Assembly: GCA_027318945.1 (NCBI GenBank)
Contig: DAHVOF010000250.1
Coordinates: 1 to 5,472 of the forward strand
Source: Actinomycetota bacterium
Lineage (GTDB): Bacteria > Actinomycetota > Acidimicrobiia > Acidimicrobiales > Acidimicrobiaceae
DNA length: 5,472 nucleotides
Reading direction: 5' to 3'
The position numbers were made by a program, and so were the translations under genes. The notes under the pieces are model-generated. The model was not told the origin of the DNA, searched no databases, and was given only the letters and a program-made list of their open reading frames with translations. Below are positions 1-5,472 of the stretch, one piece after another. The first letter of the stretch is position 1. Each line of letters starts with the position of its first letter.

Positions 1-2
1 TT

Positions 3-113
3 AATTGCCTCGACGCGCATTCCTATGACGCGTTCCAACGGCGGGCCGATAAGGGGGAGCTTTTCATGTTTTGTCGCAAGAACGGCAATTTTTCCCGAAT
101 ACGGATGAGCTGA
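3..113 (+). CDS. Possible 3' end of an upstream gene (partial)
   Basis: The frame starting at base 3 is open from the window edge to a TGA at 111-113, giving a 36-residue tail that ends in RKNGNFSRIRMS. Its codons end in G or C in roughly two thirds of cases, which is compatible with real coding sequence. A hairpin followed by a short T-run begins about 60 bases downstream, as expected after the end of a gene. The frame starting at base 1 is also open, to a stop at 106-108, so the choice of frame is not certain. I do not recognise the protein, and the length is too short to exclude a chance open frame. Confidence 0.3.
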   Translation, partial: NCLDAHSYDAFQRRADKGELFMFCRKNGNFSRIRMS

Positions 114-173
114 AGGACCGCTTTTGAAGTTCTTCGTTCCACACATTTTGACCCTGGTTCCTTCGCTTCTCCA

Positions 174-197
174 GACGGTAGCGAGACCGTCCGTTTT
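174..197 (+). terminator. Candidate weak intrinsic terminator
   Basis: GACGGT (174-179) and ACCGTC (186-191) are perfect inverted repeats around a 6-base loop. They are followed after CG by TTTT at 194-197. The 6-bp stem and four-base T-run make it weak. It lies between the putative upstream gene end and the candidate promoter of the fabI-like gene. Confidence 0.35.
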
Positions 198-223
198 GAC
201 TTATGGAGGTTTTAGCATATAGG
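196..223 (+). promoter_or_regulatory. Candidate sigma70-type promoter for the fabI-like operon
   Basis: TTGACT (196-201) matches five of six bases of the -35 consensus. A 16-base spacer leads to TATAGG (218-223), which matches four of six bases of the -10 consensus. Transcription would start near 230 and leave a leader of about 90 bases before the ATG at 320. The assignment is by motif only. Confidence 0.4.
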
Positions 224-311
224 TTGTACGCATATCAATTCACGTATCACACTACGTATATCTATTCAGGTATTGCCTGTCAGTGCCCGAAGGACCGAGT
301 TCAGGGAGGAG

Positions 312-321
312 ATACGCGTAT
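312..321. promoter_or_regulatory. Perfect 10-bp palindrome over the fabI-like start codon
   Basis: ATACGCGTAT reads the same on both strands. It fills the space between the Shine-Dalgarno sequence (303-312) and the ATG at 320-322, and includes the first two bases of the start codon. A near copy, ATACGTGTAT, lies at 1136-1145 in front of the next gene. Looser relatives occur at 226-235 and 252-261. It could be an operator half of a repressor system, but a role is inferred only from position and symmetry. Confidence 0.3.
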
Positions 322-1111
322 GTTAAGTGGCAAGCGAATACTGGTCAGTGGGGTTGCGACGGGCGAAAGTATTGCAGCGGCGGTAGCGGAAAAGGCTCTT
401 TCACTGGGTGCTGAAATTATCGTCGCAGCTTATCCTCGGCATGCGGCGACGGCGGAGGAAACGGTTCGGAGCTTCTCCGGTCTATCTGAAGTGCCGGTGC
501 TCCCTTTGGACGCAACGAGTGAGAGCGATCTTTTACGCCTGGAGACCGAGATCCAAGAGCGATGGGGATACCTTGATGGTGCATTGCACGCGATTGCTTT
601 TGCTCCGCAAGCAGCGCTGGATGCGATAATGGGCGTTCCTTCATCAGATGTGGAAATGGCGATTCGCTCGAGCGTCTGGACGTATTCGGCCTTTGGACGG
701 CTCTTGTATAACTTGGCGCCATCCTCCGGAGCTAGTTTGGTCGGACTTGACTTTGACAGCAGCAAAGTATGGCCTGTTTACAACTGGATGGGGCCATGCA
801 AAGCAGCATTGCGCTCACTAAACGGTTATCTGGCTCGCGATCTGGGTGAAAAACGCATTCGAGCGAACTTGGTCGCGGCCGGTCCCATCCACACACGGGC
901 AAGCTCAGGCATACCCAGCTTTAACGTATTGGTAGACGCATGGAATTGCCAGTCGGTGCTGAACTGGGATCCAACGGACACCCATGCGGTTGCTGACTCG
1001 GTGTGTTTTTTGCTCTCAGACTTTGCCCAATCGATATCCGGCGAAGTCTTGCATGTGGATGGCGGAGTCCATGCAATGGCTACGCATTTGCGTGAATTGC
1101 CTGGAAGTTAA
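320..1111 (+). CDS. fabI: InhA/FabI-type enoyl-[acyl-carrier-protein] reductase (NADH)
   Basis: This 263-aa protein closely resembles actinobacterial FabI/InhA (InhA has 269 aa), a cytoplasmic short-chain dehydrogenase-type enzyme. The family reduces trans-2-enoyl-ACP with NADH in the last step of fatty-acid elongation. The dinucleotide-binding segment is GVATGESIA at residues 11-19, and D64 occupies the adenine-side position. HAIAFAPQ (90-97) is the conserved strand after it. Y154 and K161 form the Y-x6-K catalytic pair within VYNWMGPCK, preceded by the family's GLDFD (142-146). NLVAAGPIHT (183-192) and HVDGG (245-249) complete the signature. The ATG at 320 is preferred because AGGGAGGAGA at 303-312 lies 7 bases upstream and homology begins there; an open frame extending back to 203 adds unrelated sequence. 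It is probably first in an operon with the 1156 and 1551 genes. It could be an accessory paralogue rather than the essential copy, since its neighbours are not fatty-acid genes. Confidence 0.88.
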   Translation: MLSGKRILVSGVATGESIAAAVAEKALSLGAEIIVAAYPRHAATAEETVRSFSGLSEVPVLPLDATSESDLLRLETEIQERWGYLDGALHAIAFAPQAALDAIMGVPSSDVEMAIRSSVWTYSAFGRLLYNLAPSSGASLVGLDFDSSKVWPVYNWMGPCKAALRSLNGYLARDLGEKRIRANLVAAGPIHTRASSGIPSFNVLVDAWNCQSVLNWDPTDTHAVADSVCFLLSDFAQSISGEVLHVDGGVHAMATHLRELPGS

Positions 1112-1134
1112 TCACGATTAGTAATACGAAGCAA

Positions 1135-1146
1135 AATACGTGTATT
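1135..1146. repeat. Short inverted repeat before the 128-aa gene
   Basis: AATAC (1135-1139) and GTATT (1142-1146) are perfect inverted arms around GT. The core, ATACGTGTAT, differs by one base from the palindrome over the fabI-like start at 312-321. A second small symmetry, TAATC-AC-GATTA (1109-1120), spans the fabI stop codon. Both lie in the 44-base gap before the next gene and are operator-like in form only. Confidence 0.3.
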
Positions 1147-1155
1147 GTAAATCGC

Positions 1156-1542
1156 ATGATAACTCAATTTGCCTCACCTATTCCCTCTCTGGGTCCGCCG
1201 ACGTTTCTGGGCTCGCGATTGCGGACAGTAGGTTTCGATGTATGGTCAACTGCTTATCCAGGACATTCAGTAGACCTGGCTGATCTATTCCATGTGGTTG
1301 CCGACAGCTATTTTCGGCTTCACGCTATTCATCCTGAGCGCGGTGTGGAGGATTGCGAGAACGACGGAACCATTCGCCTTCGCTTCATGGTAAGAGACGA
1401 TGAGACTCACGCCACCGATGCAGCCATCGTCGAGACTCTGAGCGATCTCTCTCAATATCTCTTGTGGTCTCGAGTCAACAAACTGCTTGAGATTGACGGC
1501 ATCCCAACTTATGTACCACTACCAAAGATGGAACGGAGGTAA
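1156..1542 (+). CDS. Hypothetical protein, 128 aa, coupled to icd
   Basis: I do not recognise this family. The protein is probably soluble: no signal peptide or membrane segment is visible. From its composition it appears to have a helix at about residues 39-57, a strand at about 72-80 (TIRLRFMV) and a long helix at about 88-112 (DAAIVETLSDLSQYLLWSRV). It has a single cysteine (C67) and a proline-rich start and end. It is 44 bases after the fabI-like gene, and its last codons contain the ribosome-binding site of the icd-like gene 8 bases on, so it is very probably translated with icd. No Shine-Dalgarno sequence precedes the ATG at 1156, and no better start is in frame. It might start leaderless, with TATTGT (1143-1148) as a poor -10, or depend on upstream translation. 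Confidence 0.7.
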   Translation: MITQFASPIPSLGPPTFLGSRLRTVGFDVWSTAYPGHSVDLADLFHVVADSYFRLHAIHPERGVEDCENDGTIRLRFMVRDDETHATDAAIVETLSDLSQYLLWSRVNKLLEIDGIPTYVPLPKMERR

Positions 1543-1550
1543 TTACCATC

Positions 1551-2999
1551 ATGACGAGTACCCGGACACCAATAACTGTCGCCTACGGAGATGGTATTGG
1601 ACCAGAGATAATGGCAGCTACCTTGCAGATTTTAGAAGCTGCCGGAGCTGCTCTTGATATTGAAACAATTGAAATCGGCGAAGCCGTCTACAAAAGGGGC
1701 ATATCGGCAGGTATCGAGCCGTCAGCTTGGGAGTCGCTTCGCAGGACCAAGGTATTCTTGAAGGCTCCGATTACCACCCCTGAAGGGGGAGGATTCAAAA
1801 GCCTCAATGTGACCGTCAGGAAAACATTCGGCCTCTTTGCGAACATTCGACCGTGCCAAGCGTATGCCCCCTTTGTTTCCACGCAGCATCCGACAATGGA
1901 TGTCGTGATCATCCGGGAGAATGAAGAAGACCTGTACGGCGGCATTGAACACCGTCAAACTGAAGATGTGGTCCAATGTCTGAAGTTGATAACCCGGCCC
2001 GGAACTGAGCGCATCGTACGTTATGGGTTTGAATATGCGCGCCGCTACGGCAGGCACAAGGTTTCGTGCTTTACCAAAGACAACATAATGAAATTGACGG
2101 ACGGGCTTTTCCATGAGGTTTTTGATGAAGTAGCGAGTGAGTATCCTGATCTCGAGTCGGAGCACTGGATCGTTGATATTGGAGCGGCAAAGCTGGCAGA
2201 TACGCCAGAGAATTTCGATGTAGTTGTGCTTCCTAATCTTTACGGGGACATTTTGTCCGACGTAGCTGCCCAGATCGCGGGTTCGGTGGGTCTGGCCGGT
2301 AGCGCCAATATAGGCCAAGAGGTTGCCATGTTCGAGGCAATACACGGGTCCGCCCCCCGTCGGGCCGGTCAGGATTTGGCAAACCCTTCAGGATTACTGC
2401 TCGGCGCAGTTCAGATGATGGTTCACATTGGACAGGGGGATGTGGCCACGAAGGTGCATAATGCGTGGTTGCGCACGATAGAGGAAGGGATCCACACTTA
2501 TGACATCTTTACACCTGGCCACTCTCGCGAGAAAGTCGGTACAAGCGGCTTTGCCGACGCAGTAGTAGCTCGGTTGGGAGAGATTCCAGAGATTTTGCCA
2601 GCAGTCAGCTACCCTATCAGCAGTGAACCTATCCGCATTGAATTGAGTCCTCGGCACCAATCGCGGAAGAGTCAGGCCGGGATTGACGTGTTCGTGGAAT
2701 GGGACCCAAACGATGTCGAATCGCTCGCTAAAGGCCTCGAGGAATGCGCTGGCCCCGATTTTCGACTATTGATGATTACGAATCGAGGTCAAAAGGTTTA
2801 CCCAGGGGGTGCTCCGGAGACCTTCTGCGTTGATCACTGGAGATGCCGATTTGAAGGAAATGATTCTGACATCGTCACTACTTCCGAATTGGTGTCACTA
2901 CTTGGCAAATTGGATAGGGCGGGAATCCCATTTATCAAGACCGAAGGATTGTTCCGTTTCGATGGCAAACCAGGCTACTCGCTTGGTCAAGGCCAGTAG
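1551..2999 (+). CDS. icd: NADP-type isocitrate dehydrogenase homologue (long Thermus/Rickettsia type)
   Basis: This 482-aa protein matches the long isocitrate dehydrogenases of Rickettsia and Thermus thermophilus from end to end. These cytoplasmic enzymes convert isocitrate to 2-oxoglutarate and CO2. The start region AYGDGIGPEI (11-20) is family-typical. Substrate residues are S84, N86 and R90 (SLNVTVR), R100 and R122; the catalytic tyrosine is Y129 in RENEEDLYGG, and K176 lies in TKDN. Metal ligands are D209, D233 and D237 (YGDILSD). The nucleotide loop HGSAPRRAG (265-273) leads to N278. Residues about 378-482 form the extra C-terminal domain of this subfamily, with ITNRGQKVYP (409-418) and VDHWRCRF (427-434). 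GGAGG at 1535-1539, overlapping the preceding gene, supplies the ribosome-binding site. R270 and R271 replace the usual coenzyme-specificity pair, so cofactor choice is uncertain. The catalytic residues look intact. Confidence 0.92.
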   Translation: MTSTRTPITVAYGDGIGPEIMAATLQILEAAGAALDIETIEIGEAVYKRGISAGIEPSAWESLRRTKVFLKAPITTPEGGGFKSLNVTVRKTFGLFANIRPCQAYAPFVSTQHPTMDVVIIRENEEDLYGGIEHRQTEDVVQCLKLITRPGTERIVRYGFEYARRYGRHKVSCFTKDNIMKLTDGLFHEVFDEVASEYPDLESEHWIVDIGAAKLADTPENFDVVVLPNLYGDILSDVAAQIAGSVGLAGSANIGQEVAMFEAIHGSAPRRAGQDLANPSGLLLGAVQMMVHIGQGDVATKVHNAWLRTIEEGIHTYDIFTPGHSREKVGTSGFADAVVARLGEIPEILPAVSYPISSEPIRIELSPRHQSRKSQAGIDVFVEWDPNDVESLAKGLEECAGPDFRLLMITNRGQKVYPGGAPETFCVDHWRCRFEGNDSDIVTTSELVSLLGKLDRAGIPFIKTEGLFRFDGKPGYSLGQGQ

Positions 3000-3076
3000 C
3001 TGTCGAGACGCGCCGGGATGGACCGCGAGAAGCATGACCTGAAAAAGATTGCTTGAAGGTGTTTGACTTGCCGTGG

Positions 3077-3115
3077 TTGGAACGCCTGTCAGAAGTAAGC
3101 AGACAGGCGTTCCAA
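3077..3115. repeat. Perfect 14-bp stem-loop after icd
   Basis: TTGGAACGCCTGTC (3077-3090) and GACAGGCGTTCCAA (3102-3115) are exact reverse complements around an 11-base loop. The stem is long and GC-rich, so the RNA hairpin should be very stable. It begins 78 bases after the icd stop. On the plus strand it is followed by an A-run (3114-3119) rather than T's, and no T-run follows on the other strand either. It is therefore not a classical intrinsic terminator; 3'-end protection, Rho-type termination or a protein-binding site remain possible. Confidence 0.75.
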
Positions 3116-3151
3116 AAAATCATTTCATAAGCACCAGGATGGCCATGTCGT

Positions 3152-3319
3152 GTGAGGTACTTGAAGCTCGCGACTATTTCAGTTGAACGAGGTCGAAGAT
3201 CCAGTACAAATTCGACACAACTGCGTGTGGTGGTTTCATGGCACAGCCGGCAACTCTTTCGATTGGCTATCGTTGCACGATGGCAGCAGAACCTCGCTGG
3301 AGATGAAGGTGAGAAATAA
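3152..3319 (+). CDS. Possible 55-aa ORF with GTG start, overlapping the purK-like start
   Basis: The frame from GTG at 3152 is open for 55 codons, and its TAA at 3317-3319 shares the A of the purK-like ATG (TAATG), a layout typical of translational coupling. AGGA at 3136-3139 is a distant, weak ribosome-binding site. The predicted product is basic and serine-rich, starts VRYLKLATISVERG, and resembles nothing I know. Two other frames are also largely open here: one ends at 3330-3332 and encodes VWWFHGTAGNSFDWLSLHDG, and its codon third positions look more gene-like. At most one of these is likely to be real. Confidence 0.2.
   Translation: MRYLKLATISVERGRRSSTNSTQLRVVVSWHSRQLFRLAIVARWQQNLAGDEGEK
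3306..3313 (+). promoter_or_regulatory. Ribosome-binding site of the purK-like gene
   Basis: AAGGTGAG lies 5 bases before the ATG at 3319 and is a good Shine-Dalgarno sequence. It fixes the start even though the first 20 or so residues have no counterpart in PurK. Confidence 0.65.
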
Positions 3320-4527
3320 TGTCAGGAAATAGCGACCAAAATCGCCGCATTTCTGTTCAACTTGGAGAGCCAGATTCGACTAGAGCCGCGGTGATTGTCG
3401 GTGATAATGAGCTGTCTAATATGACGCGTCAGGCCGCAATTGATTACGGAGTGCACCTTGACGTCATAGATACGCGTTCAGTTAGCCCCGCTTCTTCTCA
3501 AACGGCCGGCTATTGCAGCACTCGGCCCGACGTCGCCGATCTTGGTCAGAAGCGAGTGCTCACATTTGCGACAGATCAAATTTCCGGTTATCAAATGCGC
3601 GACTTTGAGTTGGGAAGTGACATAATGCGCCCCGGACCGCATGCGCTCAACTTTTCACGGGATCTGCTGTATCTTCGAGAAGCGCTTTGCAGTCTTGGCG
3701 ATCTCAGTATCGCCACCCCAAAGTTTTCTACCGCAACGTCTGCCACAGATGTTGACATATTTGCCCAGCAGCACGGTTGGCCAGTAGTCCTCAAGTCCCG
3801 TTGGACTGAGAACGACAATCGCAAAGTCCAGATCATCATGTCACGTCGGGCCGCAGATCGATTTTTAGGGTCAAACCGCTGGCCCACGGTTGCTTTTGAG
3901 ACCAGAAATCAACGTGGCTACTGGCTTGTAGAAGAATTTATTGAACCCGCGAATGAATTTGTAGTGCTGATTGCAAGGCGACCATCGGGATACTGGATTT
4001 CATACCCGCCAATAGAAATTGGGCGGCAAGGGGGAATTGCTTTTGAGACTTCAATGCCCGCAAATCTGCCCGAAAGAGTAGTTGAGGAAGCCACGCAGCT
4101 CGGGGCATCACTGCTCTCAGGAATCGACGCGACAGGAATTGCGGCCTTAAGGTTCTTATGGACTACGGACAAACGATTGTTGTTGGACCAAATTTCATTG
4201 CGCCCACACATCTTTGGAAACCTAACGCTAGAAGGCTGCCAAACCTCTCAGTTTCACCAGCACATTCGTGCGATATTCGACTGGCCCCTAGGTTCGAGCA
4301 CATTACGAAATTCTGCGGCAGCGCTGCAGTTGATCGGCAAGCCCGAGAACGAGAATTTCCACGGCAACCTAGCTAGCGTTATGAGCATCCCGAACACCTT
4401 TTTGCATTTGTATTCCTGTCAATGGCAGATCGGTCAACCCTTTGGTCATGTTAGCGCGCTCGGAGTTACCGCAGACGAGGCCCTCTCCAGGGTTCGTGAA
4501 GCAGCGATACGACTTTGCGAATCATGA
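3319..4527 (+). CDS. PurK-like ATP-grasp protein with degenerate active site
   Basis: The 402-aa protein aligns along its length with N5-carboxyaminoimidazole ribonucleotide synthase (PurK). Residues 22-51 resemble the N-terminal domain, RPGPHAL (104-110) and WPVVLK (154-159) the ATP-grasp region, and LRPHIFGNLTLEGCQTSQF (294-312) plus FGHVSALG (375-382) the C-terminal part. Key motifs are altered. GGGQL is GDNEL (28-32), and the glycine-rich GGYDGKG loop is replaced by TENDNRK (163-169). The first Mg-binding glutamate (family VEL) is R278, the second (family NE) is Q291, and HNSGH is HIFGN (297-301). K159 and E205/E206 remain. Normal PurK uses ATP and bicarbonate to carboxylate aminoimidazole ribonucleotide. 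This protein probably cannot, and may be a binding protein, a regulatory pseudoenzyme or an enzyme of changed chemistry. The uninterrupted frame and good ribosome-binding site argue against a simple pseudogene. No purE lies beside it. Confidence 0.8.
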   Translation: MSGNSDQNRRISVQLGEPDSTRAAVIVGDNELSNMTRQAAIDYGVHLDVIDTRSVSPASSQTAGYCSTRPDVADLGQKRVLTFATDQISGYQMRDFELGSDIMRPGPHALNFSRDLLYLREALCSLGDLSIATPKFSTATSATDVDIFAQQHGWPVVLKSRWTENDNRKVQIIMSRRAADRFLGSNRWPTVAFETRNQRGYWLVEEFIEPANEFVVLIARRPSGYWISYPPIEIGRQGGIAFETSMPANLPERVVEEATQLGASLLSGIDATGIAALRFLWTTDKRLLLDQISLRPHIFGNLTLEGCQTSQFHQHIRAIFDWPLGSSTLRNSAAALQLIGKPENENFHGNLASVMSIPNTFLHLYSCQWQIGQPFGHVSALGVTADEALSRVREAAIRLCES

Positions 4528-5043
4528 CCCGGCTCGCGAATTGCCTTTGACTATGCCGCAGTGCAAGTTATTCGGCCGTCTCTTCCCCTGCTCTAGCTCT
4601 AACTATCCAACTTATTTGAGAGGTGCGAAGCCAGGCTGCCGGTTTGAAGATGAGTTCAGGTCGATTTTGTTTTCTCGATGCGATACTTCAAGAAAAGGGA
4701 GGTAGCGCGAGGCAGTTGGCGCATCGACAGGTCTTGGCGATGTCGGCGAATGTCCGCTCTGACCAGCCCAGGTTCCTTCGGTGCCTGAGTTTCACCCGTT
4801 TGTCTCTGAAGATTTGCAATACAGCCGAGCGCATATGCGGAGAGTCTTCGATATCGTTAAAATTCCAAAGCAGCTAGCTTAGGGAAGCTGTCCTGTACCG
4901 CGGCCTAGATGGAGTCGATCGCCGGATTCTCCGGGAAGTGGCGTTCGTATGGCGCCTCTCTTGCGATTGGCTGATTGTTGCCTCGACAGGCTAGGCGCGG
5001 ATTGTCCTGTGTGATATGCACAACAATTATTTATGAACAGCAT
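4528..5043. other. About 500 bases without a convincing gene
   Basis: Several short frames are open on both strands, including an 84-codon one on the plus strand (4623-4877) and a 48-codon one on the minus strand (4834-4688). None has a good ribosome-binding site, a recognisable domain or clearly better codon use than its rivals. CCGGA-TTC-TCCGG at 4922-4934 is a small hairpin. No tRNA, terminator or mobile-element end could be recognised. The region may be a decayed gene or long regulatory DNA. Confidence 0.5.
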
Positions 5044-5071
5044 TTCACATGTTTGCGGCGAGGGCTAAAAT
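5044..5071 (+). promoter_or_regulatory. Near-consensus promoter giving a leaderless transcript
   Basis: TTCACA (5044-5049) matches five of six bases of the -35 consensus, and TAAAAT (5066-5071) matches five of six of the -10, with a 16-base spacer. The ATG at 5078 starts seven bases after the -10, exactly where transcription should begin. No Shine-Dalgarno sequence lies between them. The mRNA would therefore be leaderless. Confidence 0.65.
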
Positions 5072-5077
5072 TCGTGC

Positions 5078-5389
5078 ATGGAAGAGAGAGAAGTATCACG
5101 CGCGCCATGGACTTTTCTATCCAATCACGGACATGTTCTGGTTTGCATTGCGAACGATCCCGGGATTCGGACGCGCGACATTTCAGATCAAGTTGGAATC
5201 ACTGAACGTGCTACCCAGTCGATCATTGCCGACCTCGTCGATGCTGGTTACGTAAAGCGGACGAAGATTGGTCGCCGCAATCATTACGGGATTGTGAAGG
5301 ATCTTCCTCTCCGCCACGCAGTGGAGCGGCCGAACCGCGTCGGAGATCTTTTGGAGCTGGTTTCAAAAGTTGGAGCTCTCCCGAGTTGA
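5078..5389 (+). CDS. Small winged helix-turn-helix transcriptional regulator
   Basis: This 103-aa protein resembles a family of small MarR/ArsR-like winged-helix proteins common in Actinobacteria, with the typical opening WTFLSNHGHVLVCIANDP (11-28). RTRDISDQVGITERA (31-45) is the helix-turn-helix, and residues 41-56 (ITERATQSIIADLVDA) should form the recognition helix. GYVKRTKIGRRNHYGI (57-72) is the basic wing, and PLRHAVERPNRVGDLLELV (77-95) the conserved tail, probably a dimer or effector part. It has no metal-binding cysteine pair. The start is fixed by the family's usual beginning and by the promoter, which puts transcription start on the ATG. It is alone in its transcript as far as visible, and 550 bases separate it from the purK-like gene. 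Its target and ligand are unknown; the palindromes at 312-321 and 1135-1146 are candidate sites nearby. Confidence 0.85.
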   Translation: MEEREVSRAPWTFLSNHGHVLVCIANDPGIRTRDISDQVGITERATQSIIADLVDAGYVKRTKIGRRNHYGIVKDLPLRHAVERPNRVGDLLELVSKVGALPS

Positions 5390-5472
5390 GGACTACCAGA
5401 CTCTGGCTGTAACCGTCTCGTTGAATTGGCCCTGCTCCCAAATCTATTGCCCTTATTCAAAGCTGTACATCA

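Noticed and set aside
203..319. Upstream extension of the fabI-like frame to an ATG at 203
   Set aside because: The extra 39 residues do not resemble any FabI. A strong ribosome-binding site stands before 320, and the family begins exactly there. The ATG at 203 also lies within the candidate promoter.
587..610. Ala at the FabI site matching E. coli G93 and at InhA S94, both known resistance positions
   Set aside because: HAIAFAPQ (residues 90-97) has A91 and A93 at these sites. Many drug-sensitive FabI proteins (for example S. aureus, with IAFAN) naturally carry Ala at the G93 site, and actinobacterial FabI often has HAI at the S94 site. This is not evidence of resistance.
1722..2345. 207-codon open frame on the minus strand within icd
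   Set aside because: It lies antisense inside a well-supported icd gene, encodes nothing recognisable and is best explained as a shadow of that gene's codon pattern.
2997..3056. In-frame extension of icd past its TAG (18 codons to a TGA at 3054-3056)
   Set aside because: The protein already ends where Thermus-type enzymes end (near the GQGQ tail), so readthrough is unnecessary.
3077..3119. Stem-loop as an intrinsic terminator of the icd operon
   Set aside because: The 3' flank on the plus strand is an A-run, and the other side has no T-run for the minus strand. The hairpin is real but the terminator reading is not supported.
4442..4705. 87-codon plus-strand frame overlapping the end of the purK-like gene
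   Set aside because: It starts inside the conserved C-terminal part of the PurK-like protein in another frame, has no ribosome-binding site and has no family resemblance.
4..4987. TTGCCTCGAC present near both window ends (5-14 and 4978-4987) as possible flanking repeats
   Set aside because: A 10-base match is expected several times by chance in a window of this size, and the similarity does not extend.

Overview
The window is about 52% GC by eye. It carries a plus-strand block of three recognisable enzyme homologues and one unknown gene, followed by a small DNA-binding protein. The taxonomic signal is mixed. The enoyl-ACP reductase is of the actinobacterial InhA/FabI type, and the small winged-helix protein and its leaderless promoter also look actinobacterial. 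The isocitrate dehydrogenase is of the long Thermus/Rickettsia type, which has an extra C-terminal domain. The moderate GC content is unlike most Actinobacteria. A soil bacterium such as an acidobacterium, or a low-GC actinobacterial relative, is possible, but the sequence does not settle it.

Layout: 1-113 may hold the 3' end of an upstream gene, followed by a short hairpin plus T-run and a candidate promoter. A fabI-like gene (320-1111), an unrecognised 128-aa gene (1156-1542) and an icd-like gene (1551-2999) follow. The last two are tightly coupled, because the icd ribosome-binding site lies inside the end of the preceding gene. The 319-base gap at 3000-3318 contains a perfect 14-bp stem-loop and overlapping small open frames. 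Next comes a full-length PurK homologue (3319-4527). About 550 bases without a convincing gene follow, then a 103-aa winged-helix protein (5078-5389) with a near-consensus promoter that places transcription start at its ATG.

The three enzyme homologues belong to three unrelated housekeeping pathways: fatty-acid elongation, the TCA cycle and purine synthesis. The FabI-like and Icd-like proteins keep their catalytic residues. The PurK-like protein keeps its overall fold signature but has lost the motifs that bind ATP/Mg and substrate, so it is probably not a working carboxyaminoimidazole ribonucleotide synthase. Together this looks like an accessory island of housekeeping paralogues rather than a normal metabolic operon. 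Two explanations are open: a specialised-metabolite cluster that recruited primary-metabolism enzymes, or a set of spare or self-resistance copies. The window alone cannot tell them apart.
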